From: Demequina sp. NBRC 110057
GTDB lineage: Bacteria; Actinomycetota; Actinomycetes; Actinomycetales; Demequinaceae
Direction: 5' to 3'
DNA length: 64,000 nt
Assembly (NCBI RefSeq): GCF_002090175.1
Contig: NZ_BBRN01000006.1
Span: 186,001 to 250,000, forward strand
The position numbers and the translations under genes are program-made. Each line of letters begins with the position of its first letter. Within the stretch, counting starts at the first letter, position 1. Positions 53,103 through 61,917 of the stretch are shown here, one piece after another. The notes below the pieces were generated by a model. That model had not been told where the DNA came from, did not search any database, and saw nothing but the letters and a program-made list of their open reading frames with translations.

Positions 53103-54011
53103 TTACAGGGCGTCGCGCCGGGCGACCCCGCCGCGCAGGGGAAGGCGCTCCACCAGCTCGACGGCCGCATCGTGCCGGTTAAAGGTGATGACGTGGATGC
53201 CCGGCGCCCCGGCGTCAAGGAGGTCCCTGGCAAGGCGGGTGGCGTGCTCCACCCCGGTGGCGCGCGCCTCGTCATCCGTGGCGGCCGCATCGAGCGCGGC
53301 GACCAGCGCGTCCGGCGTGCGCACGTCGGTGATCTGCGAGGCGCGCCTGGCGCGCTGGGCCGAGACGAGCGGCATGACCTCGGGGATGATCGGCAGCGTC
53401 ACCCCCTGCGCGCGCCCCTCCTCGACGAGCCCCGTGTAATGGGCGACGTCGTAGAAGACCTGGGTGATCGCGTAGTCCGCCCCCGCGGCCTGCTTGGCGC
53501 GCAGCACGTCGATCGCCGGCTGCCTGAAGCGCTCGACGGCGTGCTGGGCGGGAAACGCCGCGACGCCGATGCTGAGGTCGTGGACTCCATGCGCGGCCGC
53601 GGTCTCGCGCAGGAACACCACCAGGTCGGAGGCGTACATGAGGCCATCGGGGTGCGGTCGCCAACCCGCCTGACCCTGGGGAGGGTCCCCGCGCAGCGCG
53701 AGGAAGTCCGTGACACCGTCCTCGAGGTAGCCCTCGATCACCGCGCGGAGGTCGTCGCGCGACTGTTCCACGCACGTGAGGTGAGCCAGCGGCGGGACGC
53801 CGTGCTCCTGCGCCACCCGTTGCACCACCGAGCGCGAGGCGCCCTGGGTGGAGCCGGACGCGCCGTACGTGATCGAGATGAAGTCGGGGCGCGTGTCGAC
53901 GATCGCGCGCATCGTGCGCCCCAACATCTCCTCGGCAGCCGGGCTGCGAGGAGGGAAGAGCTCGAAGCTAAGCGTCGGCTCTTGGCGACGGAGGCGGTCA
54001 CGGATGGTCAT
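53103..54011 (-). CDS. metF: 5,10-Methylenetetrahydrofolate reductase
   Basis: A 302-residue flavoprotein making 5-methyl-THF, the methyl donor for MetE. LSFELFPPRSPAAEEML is the N-terminal signature with the catalytic Glu, then FISITYGASGSTQG, AHLTCVEQSRDDLRAVIEGYLEDGVTDFLALRGDPP, GVAAFPAQHAVER, and ADYAITQVFYDVAHYTGL. The ATG at 54011 begins the recognisable protein (MTIRDRLRR); upstream frame is not coding. It is 94 bases before the RpiR gene on the same strand but probably separately regulated. metE is 8.8 kb away in the same orientation. Confidence 0.95.
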   Translation of the reverse strand: MTIRDRLRRQEPTLSFELFPPRSPAAEEMLGRTMRAIVDTRPDFISITYGASGSTQGASRSVVQRVAQEHGVPPLAHLTCVEQSRDDLRAVIEGYLEDGVTDFLALRGDPPQGQAGWRPHPDGLMYASDLVVFLRETAAAHGVHDLSIGVAAFPAQHAVERFRQPAIDVLRAKQAAGADYAITQVFYDVAHYTGLVEEGRAQGVTLPIIPEVMPLVSAQRARRASQITDVRTPDALVAALDAAATDDEARATGVEHATRLARDLLDAGAPGIHVITFNRHDAAVELVERLPLRGGVARRDAL

Positions 54012-54161
54012 GACGTTCGCCACGCTAGCCCCGTGCCGGGCGGGCGCGCCATACCAATGGTCCCTGGTGCGATTCCCTGGTGCGGCTCCGCGGCGCGACT
54101 CGTGGTGCGCCGACGAGCGTCGTCCCCAGCCCCTTGCTCTTGGTGCCCCGGTCCTCGGGAC

Positions 54162-54177
54162 GGCCGATGCATCGGCC
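54162..54177. repeat. Palindromic double copy of the GGCCGATGC nonamer
   Basis: GGCCGATGCATCGGCC is a perfect 16-bp palindrome formed by two inverted copies of the over-represented nonamer, in the noncoding space between metF and tag. Confidence 0.8.
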
Positions 54178-54209
54178 CGCCGTCGTACCCGGGCGGCACA
54201 CTGGTGTCT

Positions 54210-54779
54210 ATGATCACGGAACCGAACGACCTGGTGCGCTGCTTCGGCAACGGGGACGCCCTCTACGAGGCGTATCACGACGACGAGTGGGGCCTGCCGG
54301 TGCACGGCGAGGCGGCGCTGCTCGAGAGGATCACGCTGGAAGGAGCGCAGTCCGGGCTGTCCTGGGTGACGATTCTGCGCAAGCGCGAGGGCTATCGAGA
54401 GGCCTTCGCGGGTTTCGAGCCGGAGGCGGTCGCGGCCTTCGGCGAGGCCGACGTGGAACGGCTCATGGCGGACGCAGGGATCGTGCGCAACCGCCGCAAG
54501 ATCGAGTCGGCCATCACCAACGCACGGGCGGTCGTGGCGCTTCACGACGCCGGCGACACGCTGGACGAGCTCTTCTGGTCGTTCGCGCCCGCCGCGCGCG
54601 AGGCGCCGCCCGCGACGTGGGCCGACGTTCCCGCCTCCACCCCCGAATCCGTGGCACTCGCGAAGGAACTGAAGCGACGAGGCTTCGTCTTCGTGGGTCC
54701 CACCACCATGTACGCGGCCATGCAGGCATGCGGCCTGGTGGACGACCACATCGCGGGGTGCGTCGCGCGCGCGGCGTGA
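54210..54779 (+). CDS. tag: DNA-3-methyladenine glycosylase I
   Basis: A 189-residue base-excision enzyme removing 3-methyladenine. RCFGNGDALYEAYHDDEWGLPVHG is the start of the Tag fold; Cys11, His23, His180 and Cys184 match the structural zinc ligands of the E. coli protein. LERITLEGAQSGLSWVTILRKREGYREAFAGF and GIVRNRRKIESAITNA form the DNA-binding helix-hairpin-helix region, with Glu44 as likely catalytic acid. Start ATG 54210 follows a GTGTCT stretch without a good ribosome site. Confidence 0.93.
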   Translation: MITEPNDLVRCFGNGDALYEAYHDDEWGLPVHGEAALLERITLEGAQSGLSWVTILRKREGYREAFAGFEPEAVAAFGEADVERLMADAGIVRNRRKIESAITNARAVVALHDAGDTLDELFWSFAPAAREAPPATWADVPASTPESVALAKELKRRGFVFVGPTTMYAAMQACGLVDDHIAGCVARAA

Positions 54780-54822
54780 CCGATTCGTCCCGAATGTCAG
54801 ACCCCTCTGATGTGATGTGAGC

Positions 54823-56208
54823 ATGAGCTTCTCCACGGCGCAGTTCGACCGCGAGGCCGCCCGGCTTCGCGAGTTCGACGGCTGCGAGTTGAGGGAGCTC
54901 ACGGCGGAACGTTTCGCGGAACTCCGTCACCTCATGGGGCAGGCGAAGCGGCTCTTCGACGTCGAGGTGGCACAGGTGGGGGCCGAGCTCTCGCGGCGGT
55001 CGGCGCCCGAGCTGGGCCAGCAGGGGCTCGCACGTCGGGAGGGGTTCACGTCGCCGGGGCGGCTGTTCGCCAACGACCTCGGGACCAGCCCCCAGGAGGC
55101 CAACCGCCTGGTCGGCGCGGGCGAGGTGCTCCGCAACGCGGACGAAGAGCGGCGGCGGAGTGAGGATGTCGGGGCAACCGGGGAAGTGCCGGCGGAGCAG
55201 TGCGACGATCACGCCGAGCGCGTCTACCCCGTGCTCGCCGCAGCGATCCTCGCGGGCCAGGTCGGGAGCGAGGCCGCCGCGATCGTGCGTCGCACCCTCG
55301 ACGGACTGCCGTCTAGCGACCTCGTATTCGAGGCCCGCCTCGTCGACAAGGCGACCACGCTGATCCTTGGCGACCTGCGCCGGGCCGCCGACCGGCTCGC
55401 CGCCACGCGCGACCCCGGCGATCTTGCCGCCCGCGAGCGGCGCCAGGTCGACGCACGCTCGCTGTACTTCACCCAACAGGCCGACGGCATGACGGTGATG
55501 CACGCCAAGCTCGACCCGGCCTCGGCCGCCCCCATCAAGACATGGATCGACGCCCAGGTCCGGGCCGCGTACCGCAGCGCCAGGGACGGCCTTCCCGAGG
55601 AGCGGATGCCGGGCCAGATCCGCGTCGACGTGCTCGCGGGACTCGCGTGGCACGGGATGGACTGCGAACGCCCCACGTCTGGCGTCAAGACCCGGGTGGT
55701 GCTCCGCGTCGACAAGGGGGACCTCGAGCGCGGCATCGGCATCGCCGACTGCGACGCGCTCCCCCAACCGATCTCCATCGAGACCATGCGGCAGATGGCT
55801 GTCGACGCCGGCGTGGTGCCCGTCACCTACGGCGGCGACTCACTCCCCCTCGACGTGGGCCGCGAGCACCGCCTGTTCACGCCCGCCCAGCGGCTCGCGC
55901 TCGGCGAGAGGGACGGCGGCTGCGCGTGGTGCCATGCGCCCATCAGCCACTGCGAGGCGCACCACATCGCCTGGTGGAACCGGGATGCTGGTCCGACGGA
56001 CATCGCGAATGGTGTGTTGCTCTGCACCGGCTGCCACCATCGCGTGCATCGCTACGGGTGGGACATCACGGTGAGGGACGGGCAGGTGTGGATCACGCCG
56101 CCCGCGAGCGTCGATGCGACACGGACGCCTCGCCTCGGCGGCAAGGCTCACCTCGAGATCGTCACCGCGGCCGACCCACCACCGCGAGAACTCGTCCCGT
56201 CCGCGTGA
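54823..56208 (+). CDS. DUF222 / HNH endonuclease (13E12-repeat family)
   Basis: A 461-residue protein. Residues about 10-330 are the DUF222 domain (ELTAERFAELRHLMGQAKRLFDVEVAQVGAELSRRS and YFTQQADGMTVMHAKLDPASAAPIKTWI). The C-terminal HNH domain has a zinc pair Cys367-x2-Cys370, the motif EAHHIAWWNR with His380-His381, then CTGCHHRVH with a second zinc pair. All catalytic positions are intact. The family is multicopy in actinobacteria and in mycobacteria forms the REP13E12 repeats where prophages insert. The upstream sequence TGTCAGACCCCTC may be a family feature. I saw no clear flanking repeats. Confidence 0.9.
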   Translation: MSFSTAQFDREAARLREFDGCELRELTAERFAELRHLMGQAKRLFDVEVAQVGAELSRRSAPELGQQGLARREGFTSPGRLFANDLGTSPQEANRLVGAGEVLRNADEERRRSEDVGATGEVPAEQCDDHAERVYPVLAAAILAGQVGSEAAAIVRRTLDGLPSSDLVFEARLVDKATTLILGDLRRAADRLAATRDPGDLAARERRQVDARSLYFTQQADGMTVMHAKLDPASAAPIKTWIDAQVRAAYRSARDGLPEERMPGQIRVDVLAGLAWHGMDCERPTSGVKTRVVLRVDKGDLERGIGIADCDALPQPISIETMRQMAVDAGVVPVTYGGDSLPLDVGREHRLFTPAQRLALGERDGGCAWCHAPISHCEAHHIAWWNRDAGPTDIANGVLLCTGCHHRVHRYGWDITVRDGQVWITPPASVDATRTPRLGGKAHLEIVTAADPPPRELVPSA

Positions 56209-56259
56209 GCGCGGGCGGGACGGCGAGAGGTGGAGGAGTGTGACGGTTCGGGAATGCGG

Positions 56260-56772
56260 CTAGCAGTACGCGCGACGGTGCCGCGCAGTGGCGTCCTCGA
56301 GCAGCGCGTCAACGATGCGCTTGTCCGCCGGCAGCCACGCCACATCGCGCCAGCCACCCGGCTCAAGGATGCGCAAAAGGTCGTGATCCTCGAGCGGCCT
56401 CGGCTCGACCTTCGCACCATCGGCGCCCGGGCGCAGCGTCGCCCACCACACTCGCAGCACCAGCCGCTCCACGTCCGCGTCGCCGGGACGCAGCATCCAC
56501 ACGGGATCCGAGCCGCACATGGCCTCGACGCCCTCGGCCGTGTCGGGGCCAAGGATCTCGTCGCCCAGGTCCACCTCCACGCCAAGCTCCTCGCGCAGTT
56601 CGCGCCTCAGCGCCTGCTCTGCCGTCTCGCCGTGCTCCACCTTGCCCCCGGGAAACTCCCACAGGCCCGCGAGGGCGCTGGGCGCGGTGCGCCGGGCTGC
56701 CAGCAGGGTGCGGGGTGTCTCGAGGTCGTCGGTGATGGCCGCCGCGACCACGAGACGGGTGCGTACTCCCAC
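56260..56772 (-). CDS. NUDIX hydrolase, MutT-like
   Basis: A 170-residue pyrophosphatase. The Nudix box is complete as [31 protein letters not shown] just before it and [11 protein letters not shown] after it are typical of the MutT/8-oxo-dGTP group, so clearing oxidised nucleotides is the likely role. GTG start three bases after the gcvH stop on the same strand, so it is co-transcribed with gcvH. The C-terminal 40 residues carry the [15 protein letters not shown] segment common to these proteins. Confidence 0.88.
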   Translation of the reverse strand: MGVRTRLVVAAAITDDLETPRTLLAARRTAPSALAGLWEFPGGKVEHGETAEQALRRELREELGVEVDLGDEILGPDTAEGVEAMCGSDPVWMLRPGDADVERLVLRVWWATLRPGADGAKVEPRPLEDHDLLRILEPGGWRDVAWLPADKRIVDALLEDATARHRRAYC

Positions 56773-56775
56773 CGT

Positions 56776-57159
56776 CTACTCGGTCTTCTCGCCGTAGGCG
56801 TCGGCGTCGAGAAGGTCCTCGTTGGACTCCGTGAGTTCGACCTTGAAGATCCAGCCGTCGCCATACGCGTCGCTGTTGACCAGGTCGGGCGCCGCCTCGA
56901 GCTGTCCGTTGACCTCGGTCACCGTGCCGGTCACGGGCGAGTACAACTCGCTCACCGCCTTGGTGGACTCGAGCTCGCCGCACACGTCGCCGGAACGCAC
57001 CTCGTCGCCCACCGTGGGGGGCTCGACGTAGACCACGTCACCGAGGGCCTCGGCCGCGTACTCCGTGATGCCGACCGTCACGGTCGCGCCGGGCGACACG
57101 TCTCCGCGCACCCACTCGTGCTCCTCCGAATAGAGCAGCCCGTCAGGAATCTCCGCCAT
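56776..57159 (-). CDS. gcvH: Glycine cleavage system H protein
   Basis: A 127-residue lipoyl carrier shuttling the aminomethyl group between the P, T and L proteins. PDGLLYSEEHEWVRG starts the fold, ITEYAAEALGDVVYVEPP is the strand before the lipoyl hairpin, and the lipoylated lysine is Lys67 in ELESTKAVSELYSPV. It lies 63 bases after gcvT on the same strand. The gene for the P protein (gcvP) is not in the window. Confidence 0.95.
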   Translation of the reverse strand: MAEIPDGLLYSEEHEWVRGDVSPGATVTVGITEYAAEALGDVVYVEPPTVGDEVRSGDVCGELESTKAVSELYSPVTGTVTEVNGQLEAAPDLVNSDAYGDGWIFKVELTESNEDLLDADAYGEKTE

Positions 57160-57222
57160 GATCCACCTCTCCCACGGCTGTCGCCGTCACTGTCGCACCG
57201 GTTGGAGCATCGGCCGGGGAAA

Positions 57223-58449
57223 CTATCCCTGCCGCTTGTAGAACGGTAGCGCGACGACCGTCATCGGCTCGCGTCGACCACGGACATCGACGCCGAGATC
57301 CGTGCCAGGCTCCGCGAGCGCGGGTGGCACGTAGGCCATCGCCACCGGCCGACCGAGCGTCGGCGACGGCATCCCCGACGTGACGATGCCCACCTGGTTG
57401 CCGTCGGCATCGGTCACGGCGTAGCCGGTACGGGGCGAGCGGCGTCCCTCCCCCGCCAGGCCGACTAGCACCTTGGCGGGCTCCGCCTGCGCCGCGGCGG
57501 CAAGTGCCTCGCGCCCCACGAATTCTCCGCGCTCGACGGACACTGCCCGCGGGTCCACCTGATCGCTGATCCCGGCTCCGGCCTTGGCGGCTCCCGGGGA
57601 GGTCGACGACAGCACCGCGGCGGGGCCCTCAAACGCGACGACGCGCCCGAGTCCCGCCTCGAAGGGCGTGACGTCGGCGCTCAACTCCTGGCCGTACAGC
57701 GGCATGCCGGCCTCGAGGCGCAGCGAATCGCGGGCGGCGAGACCGCACGGGATGAGTCCCGCCGCGGCCCCGTGAGCGAGGGCGGAGCGCCAGACGTCGG
57801 CGGCGACATCGGCCCCCACGAAGAGTTCGAAGCCGTCCTCGCCCGTATAGCCGGTGCGGGCGACGAACGCGTGGTGGCCACCCTCAAGCAGGATGTTCGC
57901 CGCCGAGTAGTACTTCAGCGCAGCCGGCTCCGCCTCGCCGAGCGCGCACATGGACGCCACGATGTCCGCAGAAGCGGGGCCCTGGACAGCGACGAGCGCG
58001 AGCGTCTCGGTCTCGTCCGTCACGATCGCGTCGAAGCCGCCATCGGTGAAACGTGACTGCAGTGCGTCGAGGACGGCGACGCGGTTGGCGGCATTGGCGA
58101 CCACCATGAAGTGATCCCAGTCGCGCCGGTAGACCACCAGGTCGTCGATGATCCCGCCGCGCTCGTCACAGATCATCGTGTACTTCGCGGCCCACAGGCG
58201 CATGCGGCTCATGTGACCCACGAGCGCAAAGTCGAGGGCCGCCGCGGCCTCGGGGCCGGTCACCATGAGCTCGCCCATGTGGGACAGGTCGAAGAGGCCG
58301 GCGCCGGTGCGCACAGCGGTGTGCTCGGCGACGTCGCCCGAGTACCGCACAGGCATGTCCCAGCCGGCGAACTCGGTCATGGTCGCGCCGAGCGCGGCGT
58401 GCTCCTCGTGAAGCGGCGTACGAAGGGCGGGGGCGTCGGGCGTGCTCAC
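57223..58449 (-). CDS. gcvT: Aminomethyltransferase (glycine cleavage T protein)
   Basis: A 408-residue folate enzyme releasing ammonia from the H-protein-bound aminomethyl group. TPLHEEHAALGATMTEFAGWDMPVRYSGDVAEHTAVRTGAGLFDLSHMGE is the N-terminal signature with the catalytic Asp environment. ALVAVQGPASADIV, RTGYTGEDGFELFV and the late VGIVTSGMPSPTLGRPVAMAYVP follow. About 30 residues near 265-300 (SSTSPGAAKAGAGISDQ) are a lineage-specific insertion. It starts nine bases after the stop of the WXG-cassette protein upstream, so transcription from that cassette may read into it. Confidence 0.94.
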   Translation of the reverse strand: MSTPDAPALRTPLHEEHAALGATMTEFAGWDMPVRYSGDVAEHTAVRTGAGLFDLSHMGELMVTGPEAAAALDFALVGHMSRMRLWAAKYTMICDERGGIIDDLVVYRRDWDHFMVVANAANRVAVLDALQSRFTDGGFDAIVTDETETLALVAVQGPASADIVASMCALGEAEPAALKYYSAANILLEGGHHAFVARTGYTGEDGFELFVGADVAADVWRSALAHGAAAGLIPCGLAARDSLRLEAGMPLYGQELSADVTPFEAGLGRVVAFEGPAAVLSSTSPGAAKAGAGISDQVDPRAVSVERGEFVGREALAAAAQAEPAKVLVGLAGEGRRSPRTGYAVTDADGNQVGIVTSGMPSPTLGRPVAMAYVPPALAEPGTDLGVDVRGRREPMTVVALPFYKRQG

Positions 58450-58458
58450 GCCCCCAAA

Positions 58459-59103
58459 CTACGCGACCCGTGTTTCGGCCACGATTCTGGCGCGCGCGAC
58501 GATCGCATCGAACAACCGCACCATGGCGTGGGGGATGTCTCCGAGGGGCGTGAAACACGACACCAGTGACACCCGGTCGCCATCGGGCCACAGCACCCAG
58601 TAGTCGGCCCGCACCGACCGCACCCGGCTCGTCGGGGCGCCCTCGACAGCTTCCGCCTCGTCGATCGTCACCACCCGCAGCGCCTCGCCATCACCTGCTG
58701 CCACGCGGACACACGCGGACTCCTTGCCCCCTGCGGCCGTCGCGACGAGGTCGCGCCGCATCGCCTCCAGGACACCCTCTCGCGCGGCCGATGCCGTGGC
58801 CGGGCCGGCAGGGGGCACCGGCATCGGATGAAACACCGTCACCATCGCGGGCAGTGCGACGCCGGGGCTCACCTCCTCGCAGACAAACACGGCGCTAGCG
58901 CGGTGACGTGCGGCCTCGCCGACCACCTCGGTCAGTCGAGTCCGCAGCTCGGCCCGCGCCGTCGCCTGGTCGTCCCGAACTCCCACCGTCGCGCGCACAT
59001 ATGCGTGCACTTGCCGGCGCAGCGCGACCGTATCGGACGACTCGAACCGATGCCAGCGACCCACCAGCGTGAGGGCGAGGTGCTCGGCCGGCGGCGTGGT
59101 CAC
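58459..59103 (-). CDS. Hypothetical protein of the WXG cassette
   Basis: A 214-residue soluble protein with no signal or membrane segment. It has an N-terminal LTLVGRWHRFES strand, HRASAVFVCEEVSPGVALPAMVTVFHPMPVP and a WVLWPDGDRVSLVSCFTPLGDIPHAMVRLFDAIV end. I do not recognise a named domain; proteins of this kind accompany WXG100 genes in actinobacteria. Its GTG start overlaps the stop of the preceding small gene (GTGA). By position it could be a chaperone or part of an immunity set. Confidence 0.7.
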   Translation of the reverse strand: MTTPPAEHLALTLVGRWHRFESSDTVALRRQVHAYVRATVGVRDDQATARAELRTRLTEVVGEAARHRASAVFVCEEVSPGVALPAMVTVFHPMPVPPAGPATASAAREGVLEAMRRDLVATAAGGKESACVRVAAGDGEALRVVTIDEAEAVEGAPTSRVRSVRADYWVLWPDGDRVSLVSCFTPLGDIPHAMVRLFDAIVARARIVAETRVA

Positions 59104-59402
59104 GGGGTCGGTTCCCCCATGGCCGAGGCGGATTCGCGCAGCTGGCGATCCACCTCGGTAAAGGTGCGGTCGATCTCGACCACGGCATCGGACAGGCCCT
59201 GGAGCGCCTCGATCAGCTCCGTGCGCTTCGCATCCCAGCCGTCATAGAAGTCTCTGGTACGCGACGACAACCCGCCGTGGCCGACGAGGCCCGGGATGGC
59301 TCCCGAGTGCCGCGAGGCGTTCTCAAAGGTGTCCAGCGCGTCGTCGTAGCCCTGCTTGAGGCGCTCGAGGTACGCGTCCTCGATGACAAGGTCGCCGCTC
59401 AC
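59100..59402 (-). CDS. Small WXG100-like helical protein
   Basis: A 100-residue protein predicted to form a helical hairpin: LERLKQGYDDALDTFENAS, a turn, then FYDGWDAKRTELIEALQGLSDAVVEIDRTFTEVDRQLRESA. The DGWD segment sits where WXG100 proteins have their turn. Overlaps the lipoprotein gene before it (ATGA) and the hypothetical gene after it. Likely a secreted partner or adaptor of the adjacent large protein. Confidence 0.72.
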   Translation of the reverse strand: MSGDLVIEDAYLERLKQGYDDALDTFENASRHSGAIPGLVGHGGLSSRTRDFYDGWDAKRTELIEALQGLSDAVVEIDRTFTEVDRQLRESASAMGEPTP

Positions 59403-59860
59403 GAAGACGCCCCCGAGGCCGCTGGCGACTCGTACGCCGCGAGCTCCTCGCTCGTGAAGACAATCTCGTTTCCGGACATCCTCACGGGCTCGCCATCCAC
59501 GGTGCCCATGAGAGGCACCGCCGCCTGAATGTCAGCGCCGCGCTGTTCGCCCACAAAGTAGAACGACATGCCCCCCGGCACCTGCTCGGGCCACTCGTCC
59601 TGCGCGATCGTGATGGTCGCATCGGCGACCTGCGCGAGCTCCTCGGGAGCGAGGTCGTCCTCGACGATGACCTGGGTGAAGAGGTGCCAGTTCCGCGGCG
59701 CGCCCGGCTGGGTGACGTCGGTCGACGCCTCAATCACGTGGTCGAGCTCGACGATCGCCTGGTCCCCCGCGGTGACGTCGGGCTCCGAGCCCGCACAGCC
59801 GCCGAGCAGCCCCGCCACCACTGAGGCCATCATGACTCCCTTCAGGGCGCGCGGCATCAC
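59399..59860 (-). CDS. Small lipoprotein, candidate immunity protein
   Basis: A 153-residue exported protein with the lipobox LLGGC (about Cys22). The mature part is acidic with NWHLFTQVIVEDDLAPEELAQVADATITIAQDEW and VPLMGTVDGEPVRMSGNEIVFTSEEL. No named family is recognised. Its ATG overlaps the stop of the lipase-like gene (ATGA). A membrane-tethered protein coupled to a secreted lipase-like effector is what one would expect of an immunity factor, but this is inference from position. Confidence 0.72.
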   Translation of the reverse strand: MMPRALKGVMMASVVAGLLGGCAGSEPDVTAGDQAIVELDHVIEASTDVTQPGAPRNWHLFTQVIVEDDLAPEELAQVADATITIAQDEWPEQVPGGMSFYFVGEQRGADIQAAVPLMGTVDGEPVRMSGNEIVFTSEELAAYESPAASGASS

Positions 59861-61560
59861 GCCGTCGCTCCCGCATACTCGCCTTGCGTGGACGGTCCCG
59901 GTGCCAAGATCACGCTGCTGTCCTCCGGGGGTCGCCGGTATTCGTAGGTGTGGACATCCTCAACGATGCCCTCGCCGAAGTCGGCGAAGAATCGGTCGTC
60001 GCCGCGACGCAGCGTCGGCGAGATATTGCCCGCCATCAGGCCGTAGCCGTCAGACGAGTGGTCGACCGACCACTGGAAATGCTGCTCAAAGTCCGGATTC
60101 TGCGCGAGGGCATCGGCCGGCGTGAGGCGAAGCCCCTCGAGGCCGGAAACTCCGTCTACCTGGGTAAACGAGGTCACCTGGATGCCGCGCTCGGCAAACT
60201 CGTTGCGGAAGCAGTCCACCGGACTGCCCGCCGTCACGACCGAGATCTCGCGGCCCGCCAAGCGGTCGTCGATGGCTACCTCGCCGGCGGTCATCCCGCC
60301 TTGCGACCAGCCCGTCAGCATGATGGGCGCGTTCGAGTCGAAGACCCCTGCCCGCCGCATCGCGTCGAACGCCGCGCGCTCGATCTGGGTGTTGGCGCCG
60401 GGCACCAAGGCGTGCAGCACGTCGGCGCCCAGGTCGTTGATCGCACCGCTGTCGGTACCCCAGTCCTGAGTCGACGGAAGCTGTACCCGCCAGCCGATGA
60501 TCTCGCCGGTGTCCTCGTCGCGCAGCGCGACCACGCGCACGGCGGCGGCGAGTTCCTCACGGTCGTGCCACACCACCGAGCCGTCCTCGCGATACTCGGC
60601 CCACTGGCCGGTGAGGCGGTCGACCTCGCCCAGCTCGGTGCCGATGAGGTCGCCGTAGCCGGTGACGGGGGCGCGATCGCCAGTCGCCTCGGGGTCCGCG
60701 CTGCGGGTCTGTGTCTGTGAATCGATCAGTTCGGGATCGCCTCGACCGTCGGCCTTCAGCGACGCGGACACCAGGAATCCCGCGATTCCCACAAAGAGCA
60801 GTCCCCCGAGGACGAGCGCAAGGCCGACGCCGACGCCGGGCAGGAGAAGCAGCAGCCCGACAATCACGAGGAACGCGAGGGCAAGGCCGGCAAACTGCAG
60901 CAGGAATTCGCCGATGCCCTTCAGTAGCTCAACAGTCCAGTTCCACGCCGCCGCGAGGCCCTCGCCGATCGACGAGAAGAAGTCTCCGACCCCGTCCCAG
61001 AAGCCGTCGTTGGTAGCGTCCATCGCGTCTCGGATCGCGTTGGCGGCGGCCTCCGCCGCGCGGTCCTGACGATCCTTCGCTGCCTGCCACGTGGCGGACA
61101 GGTCGGTCAGCGATTCCTCGGCCCTGGCAACCCTGCGCCGCGCCTCATAGTCCTCCTCGCGCAGGGCCTCGATCCGACCCGCGGGCGCTGCCTCGTTGAT
61201 GGCGATGGTGAGCGCGTTGCTGGCATACCAGGCGGCATCGGCCGCGTCCCGTTGTTCGGTCACCGCCGCAGCACCGGCGTCGAGCACCGCATCGGCGGCC
61301 TCGTGCGCGGCGCGCATCTCGACGACATACGTGCGCAATGCGCTCGCTGTTCCCGCATAGCGGTCGCGCGCCGCATCGAGCGCGATTCCCGCGTCGAGCG
61401 ATCGCGCGTACAACTCCGACGCGGCGTCACCCGTGAGGCTCGACTCCGTGGAGTAGAGCAACTCGATGGCCTCGTCGATCGCGGTCACGCTCGCCTCGAG
61501 ATCGCCGACCTCGCCGTCGAGCGCGACGGGGTCGCCCTCGAGGTGTTCAAACGTTGCCAT
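59857..61560 (-). CDS. Type VII-associated protein with helical trunk, membrane segment and lipase-like C-terminus
   Basis: A 567-residue protein in three parts. Residues 1-190 are helical and Ala/Glu-rich, ending AANAIRDAMDATNDGFWDGVGDFF, a WXG/LXG-like trunk. Residues about 220-275 hold two to three hydrophobic helices. Residues about 300-560 form an alpha/beta-hydrolase: the nucleophile elbow is GWSQGG with Ser419, followed by VVTAGSPVDCF (Asp449 possible) and a late DHSSDGYG with His501. This is the layout of a lipase. It follows a WXG100 gene by 60 bases and is coupled to a lipoprotein gene. A secreted lipase effector is my best reading. Confidence 0.8.
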   Translation of the reverse strand: MATFEHLEGDPVALDGEVGDLEASVTAIDEAIELLYSTESSLTGDAASELYARSLDAGIALDAARDRYAGTASALRTYVVEMRAAHEAADAVLDAGAAAVTEQRDAADAAWYASNALTIAINEAAPAGRIEALREEDYEARRRVARAEESLTDLSATWQAAKDRQDRAAEAAANAIRDAMDATNDGFWDGVGDFFSSIGEGLAAAWNWTVELLKGIGEFLLQFAGLALAFLVIVGLLLLLPGVGVGLALVLGGLLFVGIAGFLVSASLKADGRGDPELIDSQTQTRSADPEATGDRAPVTGYGDLIGTELGEVDRLTGQWAEYREDGSVVWHDREELAAAVRVVALRDEDTGEIIGWRVQLPSTQDWGTDSGAINDLGADVLHALVPGANTQIERAAFDAMRRAGVFDSNAPIMLTGWSQGGMTAGEVAIDDRLAGREISVVTAGSPVDCFRNEFAERGIQVTSFTQVDGVSGLEGLRLTPADALAQNPDFEQHFQWSVDHSSDGYGLMAGNISPTLRRGDDRFFADFGEGIVEDVHTYEYRRPPEDSSVILAPGPSTQGEYAGATA

Positions 61561-61620
61561 GGCACCCGTCCTGACGTGAAGGGGCGCCGCGGAGACCCGC
61601 GGCGCCCTGCTCCGCGTGGC

Positions 61621-61917
61621 TTAGCGACCGAGCGACTTCGCGAGCTCCTCGTCGGTGGACTGCAGCGCCTGCGACGCCTTCACCAGGAACTGCGCCATGC
61701 CGTCGATGCCCTGGATGGTCTGCGTCGCACCCGTGTTGAACTCCGTGTACGAGGCATCGAATGCGCCCGAGGCGGAGGACGTGGTGAAGCCGTCGGCCAC
61801 GAGCTGGCCCACAAGCGACTTCAGGTTCTGGAGGTTCTGCTCGATCTCCGCCTGGCCGGCGCGAAGCTTGTCCGCCGCCGCCTGCATCTGCTCGTACGTC
61901 ACATTGAGGTTCGCCAC
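61621..61917 (-). CDS. WXG100/ESAT-6-like secreted protein
   Basis: A 98-residue two-helix protein: NVTYEQMQAAADKLRAGQAEIEQNLQNLKSLVGQL, a turn GFTTSSASGAF, then TEFNTGATQTIQGIDGMAQFLVKASQALQSTDEELAKSLGR. The usual W-x-G of the turn is missing, but the length and helix pattern match ESAT-6-like substrates of type VII secretion. GTG start with an AAGGAG site seven bases upstream. First gene of the leftward cassette. No EccC-type ATPase is visible in the window. Confidence 0.82.
   Translation of the reverse strand: MANLNVTYEQMQAAADKLRAGQAEIEQNLQNLKSLVGQLVADGFTTSSASGAFDASYTEFNTGATQTIQGIDGMAQFLVKASQALQSTDEELAKSLGR

Noticed and set aside
54780..56260. Flanking repeats around the DUF222/HNH gene like those of the DUF559 cassette
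   Set aside because: Only a 7-bp TCCCGAA/TTCGGGA pair is visible, too short to call element ends.
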